Source of the DNA: Marinoscillum sp964351625
GTDB taxonomy: Bacteria; Bacteroidota; Bacteroidia; Cytophagales; Cyclobacteriaceae
Length of the DNA: 64,000 bases
Direction: 5' to 3'
Assembly: GCA_964351625.1 (NCBI GenBank)
Contig: CAYGOV010000011.1
Location: 93,882 to 157,881 of the forward strand
Position numbers and translations under genes: made by a program. This document shows, piece by piece, positions 52,919 to 61,683 of this stretch (position 1 is the stretch's first letter; each line of letters starts with the position of its first letter). The notes below the pieces were generated by a model. The model worked only from the letters and a program-made list of their open reading frames with translations, was not told the DNA's origin and ran no database searches.

Positions 52919-53297
52919 GGCTTATATTAATGGTATCAATTCTGAATTGATCTTTGATTTTTTTCAAAACCATTACTACTCTATAACTTCCTTCCTCCAC
53001 AGTATAAGTACCTATCGTGTACTTTAAACCTTCAGGTGAGGCCCCCTGATGGATATATTGAAACCCTCTTGGTGGGTTTTTCAAAAAGAAATCCTTGAGA
53101 ACTACTTCTGCTTGAGCAATACTGTAGTTAGAAGTTTTGCCATTGACCTTTATCTCGAGGTTGGCATTGCAGTATTTAATCAGCTCTTTGGAACTCCCCG
53201 CACTCATAGCGGCGCCCACATTCTCTAAAATTTCGCCTTGAGCGAAAGTCGAAAGACTAAAAAGTAAAGCTCCGATCAAAATAACTATGCGGTTCAT
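52911..53297 (-). CDS. DUF4783 exported protein
   Basis: This 128-residue protein has a signal peptide ending near TFAQG and a compact alpha/beta domain with YSIAQAEVVLKDFFLKNPPRGFQYIHQG and a YTVEEGSYRVVMVLKKIKDQFRIDTI end, the DUF4783 pattern. The family often lies beside nadC in Bacteroidota. No function is known to me. Confidence 0.85.
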   Translation of the reverse strand: MNRIVILIGALLFSLSTFAQGEILENVGAAMSAGSSKELIKYCNANLEIKVNGKTSNYSIAQAEVVLKDFFLKNPPRGFQYIHQGASPEGLKYTIGTYTVEEGSYRVVMVLKKIKDQFRIDTINISRE

Positions 53298-53311
53298 ATG
53301 TTAAAGTTATC

Positions 53312-53319
53312 CAAAATTA
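53312..53319 (-). promoter_or_regulatory. -7 box for DUF4783
   Basis: TAATTTTG on the minus strand is an exact TAnnTTTG match, 14 nt before the DUF4783 ATG. No -33 partner is seen at the right spacing. Confidence 0.45.
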
Positions 53320-53384
53320 TGCCACAATCATTGATTTCTTAGATGATTCACAGTAATAGGTCTACGCCCTATGGCAATCGATAT

Positions 53385-53392
53385 TATATTTG
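53385..53392 (+). promoter_or_regulatory. -7 box for gpmI, likely leaderless start
   Basis: TATATTTG followed by C is an exact match to the -7 consensus and ends only 4 nt before the gpmI ATG at 53397, so transcription should begin at or within a base or two of the start codon. Confidence 0.5.
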
Positions 53393-53396
53393 CAAT

Positions 53397-54902
53397 ATGA
53401 ACAAAAAAGTAATTTTAATCATACTTGATGGTTGGGGAATAGCTACTAACAAAGCTGTTTCAGCCATAGATAAAGCCAATACTCCTTTCGTAGATAGTCT
53501 CTATACTAAATACCCTAACAGCACTCTAGAGGCCTCAGGTCTTGCTGTAGGATTGCCAGAAGGTCAGATGGGTAACTCTGAAGTGGGTCATATGAATATT
53601 GGTGCAGGTCGTGTGGTATATCAGGATTTGGTTAAAATAAATAAGGCAACAGAAGAAGGTACACTTGCGACTGAACAGGAACTCGTAGCTGCATTTGACT
53701 TTGCTAAGGCGAATAATAAGAATATTCATTTTATTGGATTACTTTCAGATGGTGGTGTGCATTCTCACATCAACCACCTCAAAGGGCTCTTGACTGCAGC
53801 TAGCAGCAATAATTGTGATAATGTTTTCGTACATGCATTCACAGATGGACGTGATTGTGATCCAAAAAGCGGAAAGGTATTTATAGAATCTCTCGAAAAG
53901 CACATGGCCGAGACCACAGGTAAAATTGCTTCTGTAACAGGTCGCTATTATGCTATGGACAGGGATAAGCGTTGGGAACGCGTGCGTTTGGCATATGATG
54001 CGATGGTGAAAGGAACTGGTACTGTTACAGACAATTTAGTGGCTTCAATGCAAGCATCATATGATGCAGGCGTTACAGATGAGTTCATTAAACCTTTAAT
54101 CCATTCCCCAGAGGGCAAAATAGAAGAAGGAGATGTAGTGATGTGCTTCAACTTCAGGACTGATAGAGGTCGTGAGATTACGCAAGTGCTCACACAAGAA
54201 GATTTCCCTGAGCATGGCATGCACAAACTAGATCTGTACTATCTCACCATGACGAACTATGATGACACTTTCAAAGGTGTGAAAGTTGTTTTTGATAAGG
54301 ACAACTTGAATCAAACATTAGGCGAAGTGCTTGCCGCAAATGGGAAAAAGCAAATCCGTATCGCTGAAACAGAAAAATATCCGCACGTTACTTTTTTCTT
54401 CTCTGGTGGACGCGAGACTGAATTTGAAGGTGAGACAAGATTATTATGTCCTTCGCCAAAAGTGGCTACCTATGACCTACAGCCGGAGATGAGCGCTAAT
54501 GACATTAAAAATGCCATCATTCCTGAATTGCAAAAGGGAGAAGTGGACTTTGTGTGCCTCAACTTTGCCAATCCTGATATGGTAGGTCATACTGGAGTAT
54601 TTGAAGCTGCAGTAAAAGCATGTGAGACGGTCGATAAATGTGCAAATGAAGTAGTAGATGCTGCCCTTGCTAATGGATATACAAGTATCATTATTGCTGA
54701 TCATGGCAACTCAGATATGATGATCAATCCTGATGGGACTCCAAATACGGCACACACAACCAATCTTGTTCCGTGCATACTCGTAGATAAAGATTTCAAA
54801 GGACCAATCAAATCTGGAAAACTCGGTGATTTAGCCCCTACTATACTTAAGTTGATAGGTGTGCCAAAACCAGCAGAAATGACTGGATTGGAACTAATAT
54901 AA
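53397..54902 (+). CDS. gpmI: 2,3-bisphosphoglycerate-independent phosphoglycerate mutase
   Basis: The ATG at 53397 gives 501 residues starting NKKVILIILDGWGI; the frame continues 18 codons upstream but crosses the -7 box. The metal ligand D11, phosphorylated serine S61 in GQMGNSEVGHMNIGAGR and the later IIADHGNSD and NTAHTTNLVP metal sites are present. It interconverts 3- and 2-phosphoglycerate in glycolysis. It overlaps the next start by one base (TAATG). Confidence 0.95.
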   Translation: MNKKVILIILDGWGIATNKAVSAIDKANTPFVDSLYTKYPNSTLEASGLAVGLPEGQMGNSEVGHMNIGAGRVVYQDLVKINKATEEGTLATEQELVAAFDFAKANNKNIHFIGLLSDGGVHSHINHLKGLLTAASSNNCDNVFVHAFTDGRDCDPKSGKVFIESLEKHMAETTGKIASVTGRYYAMDRDKRWERVRLAYDAMVKGTGTVTDNLVASMQASYDAGVTDEFIKPLIHSPEGKIEEGDVVMCFNFRTDRGREITQVLTQEDFPEHGMHKLDLYYLTMTNYDDTFKGVKVVFDKDNLNQTLGEVLAANGKKQIRIAETEKYPHVTFFFSGGRETEFEGETRLLCPSPKVATYDLQPEMSANDIKNAIIPELQKGEVDFVCLNFANPDMVGHTGVFEAAVKACETVDKCANEVVDAALANGYTSIIIADHGNSDMMINPDGTPNTAHTTNLVPCILVDKDFKGPIKSGKLGDLAPTILKLIGVPKPAEMTGLELI

Positions 54903-55459
54903 TGTTGATAAGACTGCTTATTCTTTTAGGGTTAGGCGTGTCTATGCTTTCCTGTGCTTCTGATGCGAATACCAAAGTGAAACTTCAAGCTTATTTTGAT
55001 TTGGATTCCTTGATTCAAACGCAATCCAAATTGCTCTCCGATCAAAAGTCAAAACTGGTAAAACAAGTCTCAGAAAGAGAGAAAACGGAGCAAATTGAGT
55101 TTATACCTGACAGCACCGGTTGGTCTCAGGAGCTTGCAATGATGAGACGATTCAATATCAATAAGCCTCATAATGTTGGAGCATATTCGAGTGAAAGCAC
55201 CGAAGCAGGTCTCTCTTTGAGAGCTAAAGACAGTGAAAAACAAGCCATCAAGGAGTTCATTCTCACCTACGAAGGTGAAGAGCTTAAGCGCATTACGGCA
55301 TACAGCGCAGAATCAAAATACATCTATTCGAATACACAAAGCTTGACAATGACATTCGAAAATGGCTTTTTGGAGAACTATTCCCTAGAGAAAACCCTTA
55401 ATATGATCTTCATCTCACCTTCCGAATTCAGAATTTCAGGAAGCATCACCCATGACTAA
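54902..55459 (+). CDS. Lipoprotein of unknown function
   Basis: The 185-residue product has a lipobox (SMLSCAS, cysteine at 18) and a coiled-coil-like stretch with QSKLLSDQKSKLVKQVSEREK near 42-62. The rest is beta-rich. It overlaps gpmI by one base and the ABC transporter gene by 8 bp, so it may belong functionally with the transporter. I do not recognise the family. Confidence 0.72.
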   Translation: MLIRLLILLGLGVSMLSCASDANTKVKLQAYFDLDSLIQTQSKLLSDQKSKLVKQVSEREKTEQIEFIPDSTGWSQELAMMRRFNINKPHNVGAYSSESTEAGLSLRAKDSEKQAIKEFILTYEGEELKRITAYSAESKYIYSNTQSLTMTFENGFLENYSLEKTLNMIFISPSEFRISGSITHD

Positions 55460-57245
55460 AGAAACTAAGAAAAAATTAGACCGAGAGGGCCTCAAAAACT
55501 TACTCGGGATATTTCAATATGTCCTGCCTTATAAGGTAACATTCATTTTTGGGCTGCTACTACTAGTGGCATCTAGTAGCATCTTCATGGTGTTTCCATA
55601 TGTCTCGGGTAAGCTGATCGATCTTGCTTCGGGTAAAGGTGATTTCACCATAGGGAACTTTCAGATCGATTCTATTCAGCAAGCTGCTGTGCTGCTTCTT
55701 GGCGTTTTATTTATCCAAAGTATTGTCTCATTCTTTCGCGTGTTGCTTTTCGCAAAAGTCACGGAAAATAGCATGGCCAATATCCGAAGAGACCTGTATC
55801 AAAAACTCATCTCATTGCCGATGGTATTTTTTGATAAGAATAGAACCGGAGCCTTGATTTCGAGAATATCCAATGATGTCACATTGCTTCAAGACACACT
55901 TTCAGTAACACTAGCTGAGCTCATTAGACAGGTCATCATACTCATCGTAGGTATTACCTTGATATTTCTAACTACTCCGTCTTTAAGTGTATTTATGCTA
56001 GCTACTTTCCCTGTTGTGGTCTTACTGGCTTTCATTTTTGGTAAGTATATCCGAAGGCTCTCGAAAAGGACTCAAGATCAGCTAGCTGAATCCAATGTGA
56101 TTGTAGATGAGACGTTGCAAAGTATTCACTCGGTCAAAGCTTTTGCGACGGAAGCTTACGAGTCAAACAGATATGCAAACTCATTAAAAGGTGTAGTTAC
56201 CACTGCATTAAAAGTATCTTGGTTTCGAGCTGGTTTTATCTCATTTATCATCTTCATGCTTTTTGGTGGTATAGTAGCTGTAATGTGGTATGGCGCTATT
56301 TTGGTTCAATCAGGTGATATGACAGTGGGTGATTTACTCTCATTTGTACTTTACACTACATTCATAGGAGCTTCTATAGCAGGTATTGGAGATCTATTTG
56401 GTCAACTGCAAAAAGCTGCGGGTGCATCGGAACGCATATTAGAAATTCATCAAGAAACTGCAGAACCTTATGTCACTTCAGATACCAAAAGTGTAAAGAT
56501 TAAAGGAAATATTTCTTTCAATGAAGTTGGTTTCACCTATCCAACACGCCAAGATGTACTCGTCTTAGAGAAACTTAACTTTTCTATTAAGGCTGGTGAA
56601 AAAATAGCTTTGGTTGGTCACAGTGGTGCGGGAAAATCAACCATTGCTCAGTTGCTAATGCGTTTCTATGATGTTTCTCAAGGCTCGATAGAAATAGATG
56701 GTTTGTCTCTAGACCAAATAGATTTGATCTCACTCAGAAGTCAAATAGGAATTGTTCCGCAAGAGGTCATTTTATTTGGTGGAACCATTCGTGAAAATAT
56801 CCTTTATGGCAAACCAGACGCATCTAATCTGGAAATTGAAGAAGCAGCCAAAAAAGCGAATGCATGGTCCTTCATAGAAGAGCTTCCGGAAAAGCTTGAT
56901 ACGTTGGTAGGCGAGAGAGGAATTAAACTTTCTGGCGGGCAGCGTCAGCGAATCGCTATTGCACGAGCGGTATTGAAAAATCCAGCGATTCTCCTTTTGG
57001 ATGAGGCTACGAGTGCTCTGGATGCTTCTTCAGAGAAGGAAGTACAAGACGCTCTCAATCAGCTGATGATAGGTCGAACTACATTGATAATTGCCCATCG
57101 ACTAGCAACTATCCAGAATGTTGATAAGATTTATGTATTAGACAAAGGGCAGATTGTTGAGTCCGGAAGCCATGCAGATTTGGTGAAAAAGCAAGGAGGG
57201 GCCTATAAGAAATTCATCGACTTGCAAATGTTAGCTACACCTTAA
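55452..57245 (+). CDS. ABC exporter (MsbA-like, fused permease and ATPase)
   Basis: The 597-residue protein has six membrane helices (about residues 30-330) and an ATPase domain with Walker A GHSGAGKST (near 389), signature LSGGQRQR (near 493) and Walker B ILLLDEATSALD. It has the layout of lipid, drug or peptide half-transporters that act as dimers. The substrate cannot be read. Stop codon shares TTAA with that of corA. Confidence 0.92.
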   Translation: MTKETKKKLDREGLKNLLGIFQYVLPYKVTFIFGLLLLVASSSIFMVFPYVSGKLIDLASGKGDFTIGNFQIDSIQQAAVLLLGVLFIQSIVSFFRVLLFAKVTENSMANIRRDLYQKLISLPMVFFDKNRTGALISRISNDVTLLQDTLSVTLAELIRQVIILIVGITLIFLTTPSLSVFMLATFPVVVLLAFIFGKYIRRLSKRTQDQLAESNVIVDETLQSIHSVKAFATEAYESNRYANSLKGVVTTALKVSWFRAGFISFIIFMLFGGIVAVMWYGAILVQSGDMTVGDLLSFVLYTTFIGASIAGIGDLFGQLQKAAGASERILEIHQETAEPYVTSDTKSVKIKGNISFNEVGFTYPTRQDVLVLEKLNFSIKAGEKIALVGHSGAGKSTIAQLLMRFYDVSQGSIEIDGLSLDQIDLISLRSQIGIVPQEVILFGGTIRENILYGKPDASNLEIEEAAKKANAWSFIEELPEKLDTLVGERGIKLSGGQRQRIAIARAVLKNPAILLLDEATSALDASSEKEVQDALNQLMIGRTTLIIAHRLATIQNVDKIYVLDKGQIVESGSHADLVKKQGGAYKKFIDLQMLATP

Positions 57246-58357
57246 AGCCACCTACGTGTTTTCATGTAGATGAGCATTGTGACCACTAACACACCACATA
57301 TAGAGTAGAACCCTACAGGGTAACTTATCGCCCAACCAAGCTCTGGCATATGCTCGAAATTCATACCATAGACTCCTGCAACGAATGTAAGTGGAATGAA
57401 AATCGATGAAAGCACTGTTAGCACCTTCATTACCTGGTTCATTTTTATGCTTAATTGAGAGAGGTACAAATCCATTACGCTTGTAAGTATTTCACGATAG
57501 GTATCTAGATTTTCTACTGCCTGTATTGCATGATCATGTGTGTCTTTCACAAACATGATGGTTTCCTCTTGGAAATATTTTGCATTACGCGTAGTAAGTG
57601 AGTTGACGACATCACGTACTGGGTACATATGTCTTCTAAGTTGTATGAGGTCCTTACGAACCACCTGGATGTTTTTTAACTCTATTCGATCAGCACGCCT
57701 TACCACAATATCTTCCAGCCTCTCTATTTTCAACCAGATTTGATCTAGCGTCTCATAGTAGTAATCAATAATTATGTCTATCAACATGTAAGACAAATAA
57801 TCAGTCTTTCGCACTCTTGCACGACCTTTGCTATTCCTCAACCGCTTTCTAATATCAGAAAAAACATCCCCTGGCTTCTCCTGAAATGAAAGCACATAAT
57901 TTTCGTGAAGAATGATGCTCACTTGCTCGATATCAATCTTATTGTGTCCTTCAATGTGATTAATCATTTTCATTGAAATGTATAAATGATCTTCCAACTC
58001 TTCAACTTTCGGGCGTTGATTTGTATCAAGAATATCTTCCAAAGTAAGGGCATGAAGTCCCATCAATGCTCCTACTTTTTCTATCAATGCAATGTCATGA
58101 AGACCTACTATATTAATCCAGGTCACCGAATCGCCATGATTAAACTGTGCTAAATCTTCTAGGTCGGAGATTTGATGCTCGGTTATGGTATGATTCGAGT
58201 AATCAATCACTTCTATTGTTACCTCGTCACTATAAACTTCCCCTGTATATATTAAACTCCCTGGAGCTAGGCCTGTTTTTGGTCTTTTCCGGCTGAGTTT
58301 TATTGGACTGTATTTTAATGGATTGAGCTTTTTTAGTTCGTTGAATGGGCTATTCAT
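57242..58357 (-). CDS. corA: CorA-type magnesium/cobalt transporter
   Basis: The ATG at 58357 gives 371 residues; the frame extends 19 codons further but those codons lie inside the small upstream gene. The C-terminal two helices with the selectivity motif VYGMNFEHMPELGW and the long helical cytoplasmic domain are those of CorA. It imports magnesium as a pentamer. The start overlaps the stop of a 76-aa membrane protein (ATGA). Confidence 0.93.
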   Translation of the reverse strand: MNSPFNELKKLNPLKYSPIKLSRKRPKTGLAPGSLIYTGEVYSDEVTIEVIDYSNHTITEHQISDLEDLAQFNHGDSVTWINIVGLHDIALIEKVGALMGLHALTLEDILDTNQRPKVEELEDHLYISMKMINHIEGHNKIDIEQVSIILHENYVLSFQEKPGDVFSDIRKRLRNSKGRARVRKTDYLSYMLIDIIIDYYYETLDQIWLKIERLEDIVVRRADRIELKNIQVVRKDLIQLRRHMYPVRDVVNSLTTRNAKYFQEETIMFVKDTHDHAIQAVENLDTYREILTSVMDLYLSQLSIKMNQVMKVLTVLSSIFIPLTFVAGVYGMNFEHMPELGWAISYPVGFYSICGVLVVTMLIYMKTRRWL

Positions 58358-58584
58358 GCAAAGGTTTCTTCGGTTTCTTTCATTTTCTTTAAAACAGGAT
58401 CGTCTGGCAGACAAATACCTGGTGGCAAGTCAAAGTCTGGCGGAAAGTTCACCGGTAATCCTCCCTCATCATCATCATCCGAACCCCTTTCGTCATTACG
58501 ATTCTTTCTTTTGACAAAGATGAACGCAATTAAAAATGTATATACCAATCCGCAAAGGAGAATTTCTAAGAAGATATGCTGCAT
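58354..58584 (-). CDS. 76-aa membrane protein translationally coupled to corA
   Basis: The ATG at 58584 opens a 76-residue protein with one N-terminal transmembrane helix (ILLCGLVYTFLIAFIFVK), a polar RKNRNDERGSDDDDEGG stretch and a Pro/Asp-rich tail (FPPDFDLPPGICLPDDP). The stop overlaps the corA ATG by 4 bp. The acidic run could bind divalent metal. No family is recognised; its coupling to corA suggests a partner or regulator. Confidence 0.72.
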   Translation of the reverse strand: MQHIFLEILLCGLVYTFLIAFIFVKRKNRNDERGSDDDDEGGLPVNFPPDFDLPPGICLPDDPVLKKMKETEETFA

Positions 58585-58673
58585 TGCCCTTTTATTTTTA
58601 ATCAGATAAGTTAATCATAAACCTTTCAAGAATTGTATTGTTCAACTGAGTTGATGGTGGCAAATGATTCTAA

Positions 58674-58704
58674 TTGACTTATTACATTAATTTCGTTTAC
58701 TTTG
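58674..58704 (+). promoter_or_regulatory. Candidate terC promoter
   Basis: TTG (58674-58676) is followed after 20 nt by TTACTTTG (58697-58704), a 7-of-8 match to TAnnTTTG. The terC ATG is 46 nt downstream. I see no yybP-ykoY-type riboswitch in this leader. Confidence 0.35.
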
Positions 58705-58750
58705 TCGCACCAAAACCAGCTTTGGGACAGTAATTTTTAGAAAGTCACAT

Positions 58751-59758
58751 ATGCTCTTAACCTTATTCTCTGGCGAAAACGAAGGACTCTTATTCGGCGT
58801 TTTCGGTGTAATTATTATCGCATTTTTGCTGGTTGATCTTGGGTTTTTCCACAAAGCAGATCAAAAAATCACGCAACGAGACGCATTGCTACAGACGCTG
58901 TTTTGGGTTTCTATATCAATTGGGTATGGAATGCTCATTTACTTTTTTGGGGAAGGTGAGGCAGCCACTTTCGAATTTTTCTCTGCCTACGTTACAGAAA
59001 AGGCACTTTCAATAGACAACATCTTCGTTATCCTGCTAATATTGAGGTATTTCAATGTGAATGAGGAATACTATCACAATATATTGTTTTGGGGTATACT
59101 GGGAGCTATCGTTTTTAGAGCAGTATTCATTTTTGTTGGAGCATTCTTAATCGCTCAGTTCCATTGGATTTTATACATTTTCGGAGCATTCCTAATTTAC
59201 TCAGGTGTAAAAATCTTTAGTGAAGATGAGGAAATGGACGTAGAGCCAGAGAAAAACCCTTTGATGAAAATCGCTAAGAAGTTCTTGCCATTCACAGATA
59301 CGCCATCAAATGGCAGGTTTTGGCTGAAAGAAAATGGCAAAAGAGTATTCACTTCACTTTTCTTGGTAATCATCTTGATAGAGTCTACTGACTTGATTTT
59401 TGCAGTTGATTCTATTCCTGCCGCATTCGCAATTACACAAAATGAATTTGTGATCTATACATCCAATATTTTTGCAGTTATGGGGCTAAGAGCAATGTTC
59501 TTCTTGCTTGCGAATGTCCTCGACAAGTTCTACCTACTTCCAAAAGGTCTGTCTGTCGTATTGATTTTTATAGGTGGTAAAATGCTTCTTGAAATGCAAA
59601 TCATTCAGGATTCACTCGGCAAGCTTTTAGGCGTAGAACATGTGCACATTTCGATCCTTTGGTCTTTTGGGATCATCATGTTCTTGTTATTTGCATCAAT
59701 CTTCCTGTCTCTGTTATTCCCTAAGGCACCAGAATTGGTAGAAGCTGAGGAGAACTAA
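58751..59758 (+). CDS. TerC/Alx-family membrane protein
   Basis: The 335-residue protein has about nine hydrophobic segments and the TerC motif FFSAYVTEKALSIDNIFVILLIL near 78-100, later LVIILIESTDLIFAVDSIPA with membrane acidic residues. TerC/Alx proteins export manganese or are tied to tellurite resistance and to metalation of exported proteins. Which applies is not decided here. It ends 9 nt from the convergent purE stop. Confidence 0.9.
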   Translation: MLLTLFSGENEGLLFGVFGVIIIAFLLVDLGFFHKADQKITQRDALLQTLFWVSISIGYGMLIYFFGEGEAATFEFFSAYVTEKALSIDNIFVILLILRYFNVNEEYYHNILFWGILGAIVFRAVFIFVGAFLIAQFHWILYIFGAFLIYSGVKIFSEDEEMDVEPEKNPLMKIAKKFLPFTDTPSNGRFWLKENGKRVFTSLFLVIILIESTDLIFAVDSIPAAFAITQNEFVIYTSNIFAVMGLRAMFFLLANVLDKFYLLPKGLSVVLIFIGGKMLLEMQIIQDSLGKLLGVEHVHISILWSFGIIMFLLFASIFLSLLFPKAPELVEAEEN

Positions 59759-59767
59759 GGAGAAATA

Positions 59768-60292
59768 TTATCTAAATCCAATCTGTCTTGATTTCCAACC
59801 ATTTTCCTCAAGGGATTTGGCGGTATCTAAGACTTTATCAGCCAAACTCTGTTTGTACTTCTTAAGATTTGCTGCTACTTCAGCATCAAAGGTGCCTATT
59901 ATCTGAGCTGCGAGAATTCCTGCATTCTTAGCGCCATTTAGCGCAACAGTTGCCACTGGAATACCTCCTGGCATTTGAAGGATGGAAAGTACCGAATCCC
60001 AACCATCAATTGAGTTTGAGGATTTCACCGGAACACCTATTACTGGAAGATTGGTAAGGCTTGCAACCATGCCAGGAAGATGAGCCGCACCTCCTGCTCC
60101 TGCCACTATTACTTTCAAGCCTCTAGAGGCGGCATTTTCTGCATATTCCAGCATGCGATGAGGTGTGCGATGGGCAGACACTATTGTCACCTCTATTTCC
60201 ACACCCAGTTCTTCTAAAATCTCAGCTGCTTCTTCCATGACTGGCAAGTCTGACTGACTTCCCATGATAATTCCTACTAGTGGTTTGCTCAT
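59768..60292 (-). CDS. purE: N5-carboxyaminoimidazole ribonucleotide mutase
   Basis: The 174-residue protein has GIIMGSQSDLPVMEEA, VSAHRTPHRML and GAGGAAHLPGMVASLTNLPVIGVPV, which identify PurE of de novo purine synthesis. The catalytic histidine of SAHRTP is present. It overlaps purK by 4 bp (ATGA), the standard pair of the two-step carboxylation route. Confidence 0.96.
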   Translation of the reverse strand: MSKPLVGIIMGSQSDLPVMEEAAEILEELGVEIEVTIVSAHRTPHRMLEYAENAASRGLKVIVAGAGGAAHLPGMVASLTNLPVIGVPVKSSNSIDGWDSVLSILQMPGGIPVATVALNGAKNAGILAAQIIGTFDAEVAANLKKYKQSLADKVLDTAKSLEENGWKSRQIGFR

Positions 60293-61428
60293 GCCTTTAC
60301 TTTTAATATTTCCTTTACCCTCAATGTCTTCTCTTTCAAAGTTAGGGTGTTTTCATCCGTGATGGTAATGTGACCCATTTTTCGAAAAGGCTTGGTTATT
60401 TTCTTTCCATATAGGTGAAGATGCACACCAGGGATACCCATTAATTCCAAAAGTCCCTCGTATTGAGCCTCACCCGTAAAACCTTCCTCACCCAACACGT
60501 TAAGCATAGCGGCAGGTTTTACAAGATCTGTCGCCCCTAAAGGCATATCTAGAATAGCTCTAAGGTGCTGTTCAAATTGTGAGGTGATATTCGCTTCTAT
60601 CGTGTGATGCCCACTATTGTGGGTTCTTGGAGCTATTTCATTCACAAGAATTTCATCATCTTGGGTTAAAAACATCTCAACCGCAAGCAATCCTACCATA
60701 TCCAACTTCTTGATTAGATCTTCGGCCAATTCATAGGCTTTCTGCTCCACTTCATTAGATACTTCAGCTGGAGCAAAAAGAAACTCTACAAGATTTGCTG
60801 TAGGATGAAATACCAACTCGACCAATGGAAAGCACTTTGCCTCTCCAGATTCATTCCGAGCCACAATGACACTCAGTTCCTTCTTAAAATCAACCAGTTT
60901 TTCCATCAATGAAGGTTGATCAAAGGCTTTGTGTAGATCTGACTCACTTCTAAGGATCTCAACACCACGGCCGTCATATCCGCCTTTTCCTAGCTTATTG
61001 ACTGCCGGTAGGAAATCCACATTTTTAGCTACATCCTCTTTTGATTCGGTAAGGATAAAATCGGCAGTAGGAATCCGGTTGGCTTTATAGAAGGTCTTTT
61101 GTTTTCTTTTGTCCTGAATCATTTCGATGACTTCAGGCTGTGGAAAGACCTTAACACCTTGATCTCGAAGCACTTTCAGAGCATCAGTATTGACAGCTTC
61201 TATTTCTATACTTATTATATCAAGTGTCTTCCCAAAACTGAGAACTGCTTCATAATCCATCAAATCACCTACTTGAAATGAGCTAGCCAAACCCGAGCAA
61301 GGCGCATTGGGATCTGGATCGATCATGTGTACTTGAAGATTGAAATCGATCGCCGACTGCAGCAACATTCTACCTAGTTGCCCTCCACCAAGGATACCTA
61401 TTTTTAACTCTGTGATGTCTTTCTTCAT
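60289..61428 (-). CDS. purK: N5-carboxyaminoimidazole ribonucleotide synthase
   Basis: The 379-residue ATP-grasp enzyme shows LGGGQLGRMLLQSA at the N-terminus, KLGKGGYDGRGVEIL in the ATP site and NEIAPRTHNSGHHTIE, the PurK signature. It makes N5-CAIR with ATP and bicarbonate for PurE. Length is normal. It overlaps purE by 4 bp. Confidence 0.96.
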   Translation of the reverse strand: MKKDITELKIGILGGGQLGRMLLQSAIDFNLQVHMIDPDPNAPCSGLASSFQVGDLMDYEAVLSFGKTLDIISIEIEAVNTDALKVLRDQGVKVFPQPEVIEMIQDKRKQKTFYKANRIPTADFILTESKEDVAKNVDFLPAVNKLGKGGYDGRGVEILRSESDLHKAFDQPSLMEKLVDFKKELSVIVARNESGEAKCFPLVELVFHPTANLVEFLFAPAEVSNEVEQKAYELAEDLIKKLDMVGLLAVEMFLTQDDEILVNEIAPRTHNSGHHTIEANITSQFEQHLRAILDMPLGATDLVKPAAMLNVLGEEGFTGEAQYEGLLELMGIPGVHLHLYGKKITKPFRKMGHITITDENTLTLKEKTLRVKEILKVKA

Positions 61429-61539
61429 GTTTTAAATTGTAGCTTGATAGGTAGATGTTAGCCTTTGAGAAAAGGAAAAGGCAAATATGTTAAAAAATTG
61501 AGTTGCGAACTTAACAGACCTCCGATAGGTTATAACAAA

Positions 61540-61683
61540 ATGGCAAAAGAATCAACTTCCGAGAAAGAAAAGTCCAAAAAGGAAAAAGAACCAGAAAAGG
61601 TAAAGCAAGAAGATTTACCTATGACCAAGCATGGTGGCTGGCCAGATGTAGACTTCAAAAAAAACATGGGCTGTGGTGGTTAA
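61540..61683 (+). CDS. 47-aa conserved-looking small protein with C-terminal CGG
   Basis: The ATG at 61540 gives 47 residues: a Lys/Glu-rich N-terminus (STSEKEKSKKEKEPEKV) followed by LPMTKHGGWPDVDFKKNMGCGG. The end with a single Cys next to two Gly recalls small Bacteroidota proteins of unknown role. The frame is open further upstream, but without clear coding character. The stop abuts the murF-alr stop with no gap. Confidence 0.6.
   Translation: MAKESTSEKEKSKKEKEPEKVKQEDLPMTKHGGWPDVDFKKNMGCGG

Noticed and set aside
58585..58750. yybP-ykoY-type metal riboswitch before terC
   Set aside because: The 166-nt leader lacks the conserved paired helices and loops; only a promoter-like box is seen.
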